Below are positions 23,818 to 33,294 of a stretch of DNA of 64,000 nt, in pieces. How positions within the stretch are numbered: the first letter of the stretch is position 1; each line of letters begins with the position of its first letter. The translations under genes were made by a program, and so were the position numbers. This stretch comes from Chromatiaceae bacterium (GTDB lineage Bacteria; Pseudomonadota; Gammaproteobacteria; Chromatiales; Chromatiaceae). The stretch covers positions 310,001 through 374,000 of the forward strand of contig JACKMK010000004.1 of assembly GCA_024235395.1 (NCBI GenBank). The letters are read 5' to 3'. Below the pieces are notes generated by a model that was given only the letters and a program-made list of their open reading frames with translations, did not search any database and had not been told where the DNA came from.

Positions 23818-26800
23818 ATGGAGACCAATAAGCTGTTGCAGTCGCTCGCCGGGGGATTCGGCACGGTGCAAACCCGCCGTGGAGCATCGAGGCGCCTGTT
23901 CCCCGGACCCGCCATGGGCCGCCCGCTCGTCCGTTCACCCCGCCTCGGCTCGCTCACCGTTTCACTGCTGTTCGGCCTGCTCCTGGTCGCAAATGCGGTC
24001 CTCGCCGCAACCACGACAGACCCGCTGGAGGGCCGGCGGGTGATCCCCAGGGGCAACGTGCTGATATCCAGCCTGGTCGGTTTTCGAGATCACTCCTCCG
24101 AAGTATTCACCACCGAAAGCCTGCCGCAACTGCTGAACGCCACCCCGTCGGCCAGCGATCCGTCGGTCGGCATCATCGATACCACGCCGGTCGGTCCGGA
24201 TGCACCCGACGCGGCGACCTGCCTAGGCTCGGTCGCCCATCCTTACATCGTCCGTGCGGCACGCCTGTTCAACCTCGACCACGACGTGCTGGCCGAGGTG
24301 CGCCTGAACCCGGCGAATGGCAGCGCGTTCCTCGCCCCGGACTGCACACCGGCATCGGATGGCGCCCTCAACATGTTGCTGAGCGTCCTGGGCCCGCCGG
24401 GCGCCGACGGCGAATTCCCCGTGTTCACCGAGTTCGCGTTCAGCCTCCCCGCGCCGGGCACGCTCCAGGTCACGGCCGCGGACCTCGACTACGACGGCTT
24501 CGACGAGATCATCGTGCTCGGCGGTCAAACGCTGCGCATCTTCTACGCGGCGAGCCCGTCGGACCCGTCGCAGGGGCTCGTCGCCGGTCCGGTATACACA
24601 TTCATCAACGACGAACAGGCGCCGCTCAACGAACCGGGCGTCGGCGACTTCAACGGAGACGGCCTCCTGGAGATCGCCTGGGTCGGGGGGCTTCGGGGCA
24701 CGGCCTCGTCCCAGATCGACTTCGTCACCGTCTGTCCCGGCCAGGGTATCGCCGGGAAGCAGAGCGGCGGTGCGTCGCTGTGCGGCAGTGACGCGCGGTT
24801 TGCGATCGTCCCCAACCCGATTGTGGCGCTGTTCGCGGGTCACACGGTGGTCCAGGGCGGATCGGCGATCTCGCTGCCGGATACCGCGAACAACACCACT
24901 GAGAATTGGTGCCTTCACGCTCAGGGAGACCAGACGGTGCGGCGCCCCGCCGCGTTGGCGATGGGCAACTTCGTGGACAACGGCGTCAACGGGCGCGGCG
25001 GCCCGATCGAGGAAATCGCCGTGTTCTACCTGGCCGGCGGCAACAACTGCGACGCCCGAGTCGCCTTATACGAATACGTCTATCCCGCCCAGAACAACGC
25101 CTTCTGGGCGAAAAACACCTTCGCGCAGGAACACCTGAACGGCAACGTCGCGATGGGTGCGAGCTACTCGCAGACAGTGCTGCTCGGTGTGACCGCCCAC
25201 CTGGATCCGTTCAAGCTCACCGAACAGGCCGTGTTCGCCCTGTCGTACTACCCAGGGGGAACCTGGTACCGGTGGCCGCCGTTCGTGCTGCATGTGCCGG
25301 AGGGAGGCGGCGGACCGGTCTTGACCTCGGGCCAGGTCGAAACCATTGCACCCACATTTAATGGGTTCTATATGGGACTTGCCGTCGCGCCTTTGTCCTC
25401 GTCGAGCGTGGTGACGCCGGGGGCGGCCGGCGCCGATCTCGCGCAGGCCGCCGCCGGGCAATGTCCCTATCGGCCCCAGGTGACGCTCACCTTCGCGAGG
25501 TTCGATGACGATACGAGTTTCTTCCAGGGCGCCCTCGAGTACGTGCCGAACGCCGACTTCTCCCTGCAGAAGGTCGCGGAGGTGCAGTTCGATGCCACCT
25601 TCGCCTATCCGGACGACGGCCTACCCCCGTACCCCCTCGACGGCGTGAACCGCCTGTCCGCCGTCGACTTCGGCGGCGACACGTTGCGCCTGCAGGCCCC
25701 GTTCCAGACCACCGGCAGCGGCCACCTGCAACCGCAGTTCGTACTCCAGGCGCCGCCGGTACACATGGACTACGTCACCCCCGAGGGCGGGCGCGGTACC
25801 CAGGCGGCGATGCTCAACCTGAGCGCCGCGGCCGAGTTCGCCGCGACCCTGGATTTCGCCGGCGCCGGCCTCGCCGAGGTGACACCGATCGCCGGCTGGA
25901 GCGCCAGCGGTACCGGGGACGCGGACGACCTGGTCGCGTTCCCCAAGGTCACGGCACTGAGCACCGACGCGGACATCCTCGCACCGCTGGGCATGTTGTT
26001 CGAGTACGGGATTAAGCCGTCACTCGGGAGTTTCGCCCCTGCCCAGGCCGACCTGTCCGGCGCGACCGCCTCGCTGCTCGACGACCTGGTGGTCTTTTCC
26101 AGTGCCGAGACGGTGCAGTTCCACTACCCGGTCACCGGCGGCATCGCCTGTCCGGCCACCATCACGGTGCCGAACCTGGGCGCCGTGCTGCCGTGCGCCT
26201 TCGACGCGGCGATCGGCGGCTGCCTGTGCAAGGCGGTGGGTAGCAGTCCGATCTGTCCCGCGGTCACCACGCCGGCACTCACCTGCAACAACATCTCCGG
26301 CGGCCCCTGCTGCACCATCACCGGCAGCCAACTCAACTTCACCGTCTCGGTGCCCGATCCGGAGAGCGTCGTGTTACAGGCCGTCGAGGGCGGCACGTTG
26401 GAGTGGTACCAGCCGGATCACCAGCCCGGCCAACTGCTGTCCTACCCGTCGACCGTGGCACTGGCCCAGGCGCGGCATCCGGACATGGACCTGTTGACCC
26501 GCGGCGACACCGACGAACTCACCACCGGCACTTCGGGCGCCGGCAGTGCCGGGACCAGTGTCTGGGCCGCCGGGGCCGGCGACAAGACGCTCGGCAGCGA
26601 CCTGGTCCATTCGTTCGACACGGCGCTCTCGGCACTGAGCGGCTCTGCCGACGTCGAGGACCTCTACGTGCTGGTCTCCGAGACCGTCGCGTACAACGCC
26701 AGCGACGTCATCGGCACGCCCTTCGCGTTCGAGATCGGTCTCGACGCCCTGTCCGGGCTGCAGGTCGTTTCGACCGGTGCCGGCTTCCTCGACCAGGCCA

Positions 26801-28377
26801 GCTACGGCTACTTCTTCACACCCTTCATCGCCACTGCCGGCAGTGCCGACAGCCTGCAGAGTCCCGGCACCCCGTCCTGCCCGGACGGCAGCGACTGCGC
26901 ACTCGCCGCAAGCGGTGTACCGACCGCCGGCTTCGCCACCGATCCCACCGACTTCGAGGGCAGCTGGTGGGCCGACAGCGACTACACCTCGTACATCGAC
27001 ATCGCCCTCAACCAACCGGGCAAGTGGAAGCAGATCTCCGCGGCAAACGCGCTGGACACCGACCTGCAGTGCCGGGGCGACGCGAATACCTGCTTTGCGG
27101 TGCGCGCCCCGTCGCCGTCCGGCAACGCCACGACCGCCAGCGACGTGCTCGACAACCCCTTCTACTACACCCGCGGCCTGAAGGTGACCGTCGGCACGGC
27201 GGACGGCCCACAGCGCATCAGCGCCGAACCCGGCGAGACGGTCTACCTGACCGCGAACGTCTACAACTACAGCATCTCCAGCCTGAAGACGCTCAACACG
27301 GCCTCGGCGACCGACGTCTACGTCCAGTTCTACCGCCAGCTGGTATCGGTGAACAACGGCGAGTACAGCTACCTGGGGCTTTCCGAGGCGGTCGGCGACC
27401 CGGTTCCGGTACTCGGGAAGGACGGCAGCACCTTCCTTCGCCCGTTCAACGTCGGCAGCAACGCCGAACACGACAACATGGGCAGCGCCACGGTGAGCTT
27501 CACCACCTCGGCGCAGGACGCCGACACCTACTGGTTCTTCTGGGTGGTGGCCTGGGGCCAGTACCAGGACGACGGCACGCTGGTGCCGGAGTTGCCGGGT
27601 CACGGACTCGATGCGTCGTTCGACCCCACCAAGCTGTATTTCCGACCGACCGGCGTGCCGCTGGAGACGTCTGTCCTTGCCGACGGATCGAGTGCCAGCT
27701 TCAGCAACAACGTGGGGTTGAACAACCAGATCTTCCACATCAAACCCGTTGCGAGTCTTTCCGCACCGCCACCGGTCCCGGGACCGGCACCTGAACCACC
27801 CACGCTCGGCATCGAGGACCTGGTCCTCAGGCCCGCACGCTTGGGACTGCACGACGAGACGGTGGTCTCCGCCGCGGTCTGGTCCCACGGCGAAGATACC
27901 GAGGCGGTCACCGTACTGATGAAAGACGAGGACGCGAACGGCAACATCCGCCTGTTCGATGTCGAACTGCTGCCGCGGGTGCCGGCCGACGGCGACCACG
28001 CGGTGCGCGCGACCTACCGTCCACGCAGCTGCGGCGTCCACCGGATAAGCCTGGAGGCCAGTGCCAAGGACCGCGAGCCGACTGCGCTCGACGATGAGCT
28101 GCTGGTCGTCTGCCCGGACATCAACGGCGACGGCTGTGTCGACGTTCGCGACACCGCGGCCCTGTATTACGCGATCGCCCGCGGCCGGACCGACCCATCG
28201 ATGGACCTCAACGGCGACCACGTCGTGAACCGGGCCGATGCCCGCAAGGTGTCGCGCTACTACAGCAATCCGCACGGCCGGCCCTGCAATACCGGCCGGA
28301 AACCTCACCACGGCGGTCCGCCGCATCACGCCGACGACCATCGGCCATGGGACCGCCGGCCGCGGCGCCACGGCTGA
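23818..28377 (+). CDS. Giant secreted protein with FG-GAP-like repeats and C-terminal dockerin
   Basis: A 1519-residue protein in the translocon gene cluster. Residues 40-64 form a clear Sec signal (SLTVSLLFGLLLVANAVLA) preceded by about 40 unusual N-terminal residues. FG-GAP-like Asp motifs occur at about 222 (DLDYDGFDEI) and 277 (DFNGDGLLEI). A Cys-containing middle, a Pro-rich linker (about 1315-1335) and a type I dockerin at about 1432-1490 follow, with two calcium loops (DINGDGCVDV and DLNGDHVVNR). A His/Pro-rich tail ends it. AGGAGG precedes the first ATG; an ATG at 23914 would give a normal-length signal peptide but lacks a ribosome site. Function unknown; cell-surface adhesion or scaffold is inference. 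Confidence 0.85.
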   Translation: METNKLLQSLAGGFGTVQTRRGASRRLFPGPAMGRPLVRSPRLGSLTVSLLFGLLLVANAVLAATTTDPLEGRRVIPRGNVLISSLVGFRDHSSEVFTTESLPQLLNATPSASDPSVGIIDTTPVGPDAPDAATCLGSVAHPYIVRAARLFNLDHDVLAEVRLNPANGSAFLAPDCTPASDGALNMLLSVLGPPGADGEFPVFTEFAFSLPAPGTLQVTAADLDYDGFDEIIVLGGQTLRIFYAASPSDPSQGLVAGPVYTFINDEQAPLNEPGVGDFNGDGLLEIAWVGGLRGTASSQIDFVTVCPGQGIAGKQSGGASLCGSDARFAIVPNPIVALFAGHTVVQGGSAISLPDTANNTTENWCLHAQGDQTVRRPAALAMGNFVDNGVNGRGGPIEEIAVFYLAGGNNCDARVALYEYVYPAQNNAFWAKNTFAQEHLNGNVAMGASYSQTVLLGVTAHLDPFKLTEQAVFALSYYPGGTWYRWPPFVLHVPEGGGGPVLTSGQVETIAPTFNGFYMGLAVAPLSSSSVVTPGAAGADLAQAAAGQCPYRPQVTLTFARFDDDTSFFQGALEYVPNADFSLQKVAEVQFDATFAYPDDGLPPYPLDGVNRLSAVDFGGDTLRLQAPFQTTGSGHLQPQFVLQAPPVHMDYVTPEGGRGTQAAMLNLSAAAEFAATLDFAGAGLAEVTPIAGWSASGTGDADDLVAFPKVTALSTDADILAPLGMLFEYGIKPSLGSFAPAQADLSGATASLLDDLVVFSSAETVQFHYPVTGGIACPATITVPNLGAVLPCAFDAAIGGCLCKAVGSSPICPAVTTPALTCNNISGGPCCTITGSQLNFTVSVPDPESVVLQAVEGGTLEWYQPDHQPGQLLSYPSTVALAQARHPDMDLLTRGDTDELTTGTSGAGSAGTSVWAAGAGDKTLGSDLVHSFDTALSALSGSADVEDLYVLVSETVAYNASDVIGTPFAFEIGLDALSGLQVVSTGAGFLDQASYGYFFTPFIATAGSADSLQSPGTPSCPDGSDCALAASGVPTAGFATDPTDFEGSWWADSDYTSYIDIALNQPGKWKQISAANALDTDLQCRGDANTCFAVRAPSPSGNATTASDVLDNPFYYTRGLKVTVGTADGPQRISAEPGETVYLTANVYNYSISSLKTLNTASATDVYVQFYRQLVSVNNGEYSYLGLSEAVGDPVPVLGKDGSTFLRPFNVGSNAEHDNMGSATVSFTTSAQDADTYWFFWVVAWGQYQDDGTLVPELPGHGLDASFDPTKLYFRPTGVPLETSVLADGSSASFSNNVGLNNQIFHIKPVASLSAPPPVPGPAPEPPTLGIEDLVLRPARLGLHDETVVSAAVWSHGEDTEAVTVLMKDEDANGNIRLFDVELLPRVPADGDHAVRATYRPRSCGVHRISLEASAKDREPTALDDELLVVCPDINGDGCVDVRDTAALYYAIARGRTDPSMDLNGDHVVNRADARKVSRYYSNPHGRPCNTGRKPHHGGPPHHADDHRPWDRRPRRHG

Positions 28378-28548
28378 TCAGGAACAAGGAATGGACCCAT
28401 CCGATTCGGCAACGGTTTCTCGCCGGCCCCGTCCGACCCTCAGGCACGCCTACGGTCGACTGTCGCCGGCCGGGCGGATCGCGATCGGTCCGCACATCGG
28501 CCGGCCTCCCGGCCTACTCGCTGCATCCATTTTTGGAGTGATGACACA

Positions 28549-29103
28549 TTGAACGAAGGCCACGCCTCAGTACTCGAACAATGGGTTGCAGCCATCAATG
28601 AACAGTTCGGCACCCGCTTCGAGGCGGAAGACCCCGAGCACCTGTTCCTCGAACTCGAACACGGCCGCCGCATCGGCGTCGAGCTGCCTGACGGCGGTCC
28701 GCACTACACGCTGTTTACCACGGTCGGACTGCTCAGCGACCCGGGCCAGCTCAGACGCCTGCTCGTGGCCCTGGAGATGAACCTCTACCAGCGCGCGACC
28801 GCGGGGGGCGTGATCGGCCTCGACAGTTTCACCGGCGCGCTGGCCTATTCGTTCAGCTTCCCCGTCGACCAGGGATCCGCGGAACTGCTCGCGCAGCAGA
28901 TCGAGCACTTCGCGGAGATCGCGGACGCCATCCAGGGGCAGCTCGACAAGGTCGCGTCCGGGGATGACTACTCGCTCGAGGCGGCCGGCATCGCCGACGA
29001 GCTGGGTCTGGTGCCCGGCAGCGAGATCGATGCCGAGGAGTCCGGGGATCACCTGTCCGACGACAAGGCGGATGCGGGCGAGAGGCCCCTGATCAAGGTG
29101 TAA
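28549..29103 (+). CDS. CesT-like class I chaperone (for the lipase effector)
   Basis: A 184-residue protein with the Tir-chaperone pattern: helix VLEQWVAAINEQFGTRF, strands HYTLFTTVGLLSDPG, helix RRLLVALEMNLYQRATAGGV, strand ALAYSFSFPVD and a final helix (LAQQIEHFAEIADAIQGQL). An acidic tail of about 35 residues follows. It starts with TTG behind TTGGAG; the nearer ATG at 28541 is out of frame and stops after three codons. It sits one gene before the lipase-like effector, its probable client. Confidence 0.78.
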   Translation: MNEGHASVLEQWVAAINEQFGTRFEAEDPEHLFLELEHGRRIGVELPDGGPHYTLFTTVGLLSDPGQLRRLLVALEMNLYQRATAGGVIGLDSFTGALAYSFSFPVDQGSAELLAQQIEHFAEIADAIQGQLDKVASGDDYSLEAAGIADELGLVPGSEIDAEESGDHLSDDKADAGERPLIKV

Positions 29104-29175
29104 GACCGGCTGGCTCGCCTGGCGCGCTGCGGCGACACCCGGCGTTTGCCACCCCATTTCTGCGGAGGAACCGAG

Positions 29176-30822
29176 ATGCCAACCGGGATAAGAGGCGACA
29201 CTACACTGAGTTCGAACCAGCTGACGGCCCGGGTCCCGAACTACGAAGTGCTGCACAAGCTCAAGCACGTGGGCATGTCGCTGTTGCAGCTGTTCAAGAG
29301 CCGCAGCGTGCCGGACATGAAGGCGACCCTGCGCCCACCGGGCGACCTGCCCGAACCGGCACAGGCCGATCTGCGTGAGATCAGGCCGCGCCGCAGCGGT
29401 CTTCCGCCGCTCACCATGTCAGGTACGGCGCTCGCGCGCTCGCGGGAGACCCTGGAGGATCTTCCGCAGCTCCCGGCCTCGCAAGCCCGCTCCGCGGAGC
29501 GTTACATGCGATGTGTCGTCGTCGCTTCGAAGCCGGCGCGCACGGACAGCACCAGTCCGACGAAACTGCGGGGCGTCAGTCCCGGGATGCGGGATGCCTT
29601 TGTCACGACCGAAACGGACCGTCACGGAAACCCTGTGCACCTGCTCCCGCCGACGGTGCTCAACTCGAACCTGATCAACCGGTCGCTCGGCGACTTCACC
29701 GACCACTTGAACATGGCGCAGTTGCAGGCCGACGAAGACGACGCGGACCTGATCCGGCCCAACCCGGGCCAGGTGGACCCGCGTGTCATGACGTCGCTCA
29801 CCGACCCGAGGACTGGCTTCGCCGCCGGCATCACCTACGACACGGAACAACGCGAGTTGATCATCGCGTTTCCCGGTACCGGATCGCATGGCATGGAAGG
29901 AAACCAGACACTGCGGAACCTCTTCGGCTTTCTCGGCTTTCATACCAAGAATACGTCGCAGGCATCGAAGCTGACGCGCCTCGTCAAGGCGCACGTCGAC
30001 AGCCTGAACGAAAGGCTGCCAGCAGATCGACAGATCAAGTTGACCCTCACCGGCCACTCCCTGGGGGGCGCGCTGGCCGAGTATGCGAGCCTGCGCAACC
30101 GTGTCCCCTGCATCGTCTTCAACCCCAAACGGCCGGACTGGGCCGCACGTGCCAAGATCGGCGCCAACCGCCTCGCGGAGGCGCACAAGTACTGTACCGA
30201 GGTCTCGGTACAGGGGGATTGGGTCTCCGATACCCACCTGGCGAAGGCCGCCTACCTGACGAAGCTCCTCGGCTTCGACTCGCGCGGGCCACTCGGCACC
30301 GCACGGCGATTCATGCTCCCGGCCTACAACGTCAAGAGCAGGCATGAGAAGGTCCTGGATGCGCTCAACGGCTTGCGGAGTCAATCCGCCAGGGTGAAGC
30401 GTCTCCTTGTCCTCGACGGGGTGCTGAAAACGAGCGATACCGAGACTGCCCGCCGCGCCCGCGGCGACCTGATCGCCGGGGAGGTGAGGAGCGGCATGCG
30501 GCGCTACTTCATGGCCGAGGCCGACACGCTGGTGCGTTCGATGAAGCACCCGCGCTTTCTCGACAGCCTGGCGCTCGAGGACGACAACTTCGATCGCAAA
30601 CAATGGGCGCGGGACGTCAGTCGACTCGAGCACGACCTGGTCGAGAACGTGCCGCGCTGGATGGAGCAGATCATCGAGGGGGGGGCCGAACCGCCCACCG
30701 AGACGGCCACATCGGCACGACAGGCACTGGAGGGCTTCTTTGACGACTACCACGCAAAGCGTGGCGAGCTTCCACCGGTACTCGATGCCATCGCCCTGGA
30801 TTTCACCGGTCGGAAATTCTGA
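29176..30822 (+). CDS. Predicted T3SS effector with class 3 lipase domain
   Basis: A 548-residue protein. Residues 1-130 are polar and suited to a secretion signal and chaperone-binding region. An alpha/beta-hydrolase core (about 205-400) carries the nucleophile elbow TLTGHSLGGA (Ser295), an oxyanion segment FPGTGS (232-237), a likely acid in VQGDWVSD (Asp348 or Asp352) and a likely His at 390 (VKSRHEK). A helical C-terminal domain follows. No Sec signal is present. A strong ribosome site (GGAGG) precedes the ATG. The chaperone gene just upstream supports export by the T3SS. Phospholipase or lipase activity on host membranes is inferred. Confidence 0.85.
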   Translation: MPTGIRGDTTLSSNQLTARVPNYEVLHKLKHVGMSLLQLFKSRSVPDMKATLRPPGDLPEPAQADLREIRPRRSGLPPLTMSGTALARSRETLEDLPQLPASQARSAERYMRCVVVASKPARTDSTSPTKLRGVSPGMRDAFVTTETDRHGNPVHLLPPTVLNSNLINRSLGDFTDHLNMAQLQADEDDADLIRPNPGQVDPRVMTSLTDPRTGFAAGITYDTEQRELIIAFPGTGSHGMEGNQTLRNLFGFLGFHTKNTSQASKLTRLVKAHVDSLNERLPADRQIKLTLTGHSLGGALAEYASLRNRVPCIVFNPKRPDWAARAKIGANRLAEAHKYCTEVSVQGDWVSDTHLAKAAYLTKLLGFDSRGPLGTARRFMLPAYNVKSRHEKVLDALNGLRSQSARVKRLLVLDGVLKTSDTETARRARGDLIAGEVRSGMRRYFMAEADTLVRSMKHPRFLDSLALEDDNFDRKQWARDVSRLEHDLVENVPRWMEQIIEGGAEPPTETATSARQALEGFFDDYHAKRGELPPVLDAIALDFTGRKF

Positions 30823-31132
30823 GACGACCTGTTGCGGCGTGGTCAGGGTCAATGAGGTCATGAGCGCACCGCGATGGCATAGCGGGGACCCGTCAGTGGT
30901 TCCCGCGGCAACAACGGGATCGCCCTGGACCGAGCCGACGCGGACGCAGGGATCCAGCCGGACAGCCATGTCGGCACGAGGGCGAAACCACCGAGGCGGA
31001 GGGCGTCTGCCACCGACGCGGGCTGCACTCCGCGACCGGACCTCACGACCGAACATAGAACGAACCACATCAGCCATACCACCGCGTCCGGTCGAATGGC
31101 TGCGGACCAGACCCTCATCGAGATCAGGCAGA
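30823..31132. other. Intergenic gap, no gene seen
   Basis: About 310 bases separate the lipase effector from the Cache protein. An open frame runs through it in the frame of the Cache gene, but its residues are low-complexity and lack a ribosome site, so I treat it as leader sequence or promoter region. Confidence 0.45.
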
Positions 31133-32221
31133 ATGAACAATATTCGACATCGTACCCAGGTAGGTCGCCCCGGAATCACCCTGGCAATCGCCGTCGCAAT
31201 CGCCGTGTTGGTGGGGCCGGCCCGGGCGGGTGGCGGTTGCGACCGCTCCGTGCTCGATCTTGCGGCAGCTCATATCGACGCCATGCTCGGCAGTGTGGCC
31301 GCCAGCACGCGCGCCGTTGGCGAGGCGTTCGCCACGCAACTGCGCGACGAGGCCCCGATCACCCCGGAGGAGGCCGACACCTGGCGACGCCGCATCCGGG
31401 CCAGCGGCGACACGAAGGGCTTTCGCACCTGGTCCGAAGGTGCGCCGGCGCCGGCTTTCCAAGCGGATGCCCCCGGCATCTACAGCTATCGACCGGGGCC
31501 GCTGAGGGATGCCGACATCGCCCAGCTGAAGACCTTCGAGCGCCTGGTTCCGCTGCTGCGCGCCGCCTACCGAAGCTTCAATTTCTCCTGGGTCTACCTC
31601 ACCAGCGCCGACGATCTGATGCTGATCTACCCCTATGTCCCGCTGGATGAAGCGGTGCACAACGCCATGCCGACCCGGCAGGTCTATTACACCGCGGCGG
31701 ACTTCGACCGTCGTGCCGTCGGCTGGACCGCGCCCTACCTCGACCTGGTGGGTGCGGGCATGATGATTACCGCCTCCTACCCCGTCTACGAGGGCGATCG
31801 TCTGCTCGGCGTCGCCTCGCGGGACGTCACCCTGAGACAGCTCGCGAGCGGCGTGCTGGCGCGGCTGGGCCTCGAAGACGGCACCGAGGCGGTGCTGATG
31901 GACGACAAGGGGCTCGCCATCGAGGCGAGCGATCCGGCCCTGGCCGGCGAGATCGACAAGGTCAACAACAATGCCGGCGCCGCGGTGCTGCACCTGCGCA
32001 CGCCCGACGGGCTTGCGGCGCTCGGCAGCGCGCGAGCGGTGGCATCCGGCTCGTCGCGGCTCAACCGCATCGGGGAGCAGGTGCTCGGGTCGTTGAAGCA
32101 GCGAGGCGCCGCCGAGGTGCGCTTCGATGACGAAGGCCGCACGGTGCTCGCGACCCGCATACAGCATACCGGCTGGGTGCTCGTCCTGATCCGCTCCGGG
32201 GGTTTGGCGGGCACCAAATGA
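31133..32221 (+). CDS. Exported protein with dCache-type sensor domain
   Basis: A 362-residue protein with a signal peptide (LAIAVAIAVLVGPARA, cleavage about residue 32) and a double-Cache ligand-binding fold typical of chemoreceptor and kinase sensors (FNFSWVYLTSADDLMLIYPY; WTAPYLDLVGAGMMITASYP; VYEGDRLLGVASRDVTL). No second membrane helix, HAMP or output domain follows, so it is a stand-alone periplasmic sensor. It may report to a separate membrane partner such as the SpoIIE-type phosphatase near 43 kb, but this is speculation. Confidence 0.75.
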   Translation: MNNIRHRTQVGRPGITLAIAVAIAVLVGPARAGGGCDRSVLDLAAAHIDAMLGSVAASTRAVGEAFATQLRDEAPITPEEADTWRRRIRASGDTKGFRTWSEGAPAPAFQADAPGIYSYRPGPLRDADIAQLKTFERLVPLLRAAYRSFNFSWVYLTSADDLMLIYPYVPLDEAVHNAMPTRQVYYTAADFDRRAVGWTAPYLDLVGAGMMITASYPVYEGDRLLGVASRDVTLRQLASGVLARLGLEDGTEAVLMDDKGLAIEASDPALAGEIDKVNNNAGAAVLHLRTPDGLAALGSARAVASGSSRLNRIGEQVLGSLKQRGAAEVRFDDEGRTVLATRIQHTGWVLVLIRSGGLAGTK

Positions 32222-32331
32222 CAGCAGACCACGAGGCCCCGGGTTACAGACCGCGAGCAAGCAATTTCCGTCCCGTCCCGATGGCCCGGCGGGAAGCGCC
32301 CCGTGACCCACGCCCGCCGACCATGGCTGCG

Positions 32332-33129
32332 TCACTGCGGAACAAACCCCTTCGCGAGGACGTGCACATGCCCCACGACCGGCGCATCCCGCTGGGTGCG
32401 CAATACCACTTCCGCCTGGGAGACCACCACCATCCCGGCGGCCCGGGCCACGTCGCGAAGGTAGGCGGGATGGTGCGCGAAGCGGCCGGTGCGCCGCAGA
32501 CGATATCCAGGCTCCGGCTGATACTCTGTGGTGCAGATGAACACACCGCCGGGATTCAGGCGGGACACTATCGCCTCCATCAGCGTCCCCAGTTCACCCA
32601 GGTACACCAACATGTCGGCGGCCGTGACGAGGTCGTAGGCCTGTTGTGGACGGCGCAGAAAGTCCACGACGTCCGCCTGAAAAAGCTCGTCGTAGACGCG
32701 GCGCCGGGCCGCCCCTCTGAGCATCTTCGGCGACAGGTCGACGCCCGCGAGGTATCCGACGCGCGGTGCGATGAGCACCCCGAGCAGGCCGGTCCCGCAG
32801 CCGAGGTCCAGCGCCCGGCCAGGCGGCGCGGCCCCGCTCGCCAGGTGGTCACCGAGTGCGGAGCTCACCCGGTTGGCCGCCTGATAGTCCAGGTCAACCA
32901 GCAGGTGCCGGTCGTAATGTCCGGCGTACCCGTCGAACAGGGCCCGGACGTACTCGCGCGGCGCCCTCCGCCCGCGCCACCCGAGTCGCGCGAGCGGCAG
33001 ATGGCCATGGACGCGCAGCAGTTTCCGGACGGCGAACCCCAGCGCCACGGCCAGGAGCGCCGCGAGGGCCCACGCCAGTGGCTGCATCCCCACCGCGTTC
33101 ACTTGCTGCAGAATGCCTGCATCCATCAC
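32332..33129 (-). CDS. Membrane-anchored SAM-dependent methyltransferase
   Basis: A 265-residue protein with one N-terminal transmembrane helix (about 17-38, WALAALLAVALGFAVRKLL) and a class I methyltransferase domain: motif I LDLGCGTGLLG, an acidic loop YLAGVDLSPKML and motif IV-like VTAADMLVYLGEL. It resembles the predicted TPR-methyltransferase family but has no TPRs. It points against the flanking effector genes and its substrate is unknown. A role in modifying a membrane component is inference. Confidence 0.8.
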   Translation of the reverse strand: MMDAGILQQVNAVGMQPLAWALAALLAVALGFAVRKLLRVHGHLPLARLGWRGRRAPREYVRALFDGYAGHYDRHLLVDLDYQAANRVSSALGDHLASGAAPPGRALDLGCGTGLLGVLIAPRVGYLAGVDLSPKMLRGAARRRVYDELFQADVVDFLRRPQQAYDLVTAADMLVYLGELGTLMEAIVSRLNPGGVFICTTEYQPEPGYRLRRTGRFAHHPAYLRDVARAAGMVVVSQAEVVLRTQRDAPVVGHVHVLAKGFVPQ

Positions 33130-33294
33130 ACGGATAGTGTACCGGCAGACGCAAAACGAACAGCAAGCCGCCGCGCAACAGCGATACCCTGTTCACCGCC
33201 GGTTTGGCCGGACGCATCGGGGTGGACTACTCTTCCCATCTGTCGCCCCCCGGAATGCGTACCGGCGCGATGCGGGCGACCCAGGAGGCCTGGA

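Noticed and set aside
26374..28371. A 665-codon minus-strand open frame inside the dockerin gene
   Set aside because: It mirrors the strongly biased third positions of the real gene and has Arg/Val/Gly-rich composition with no recognisable fold.
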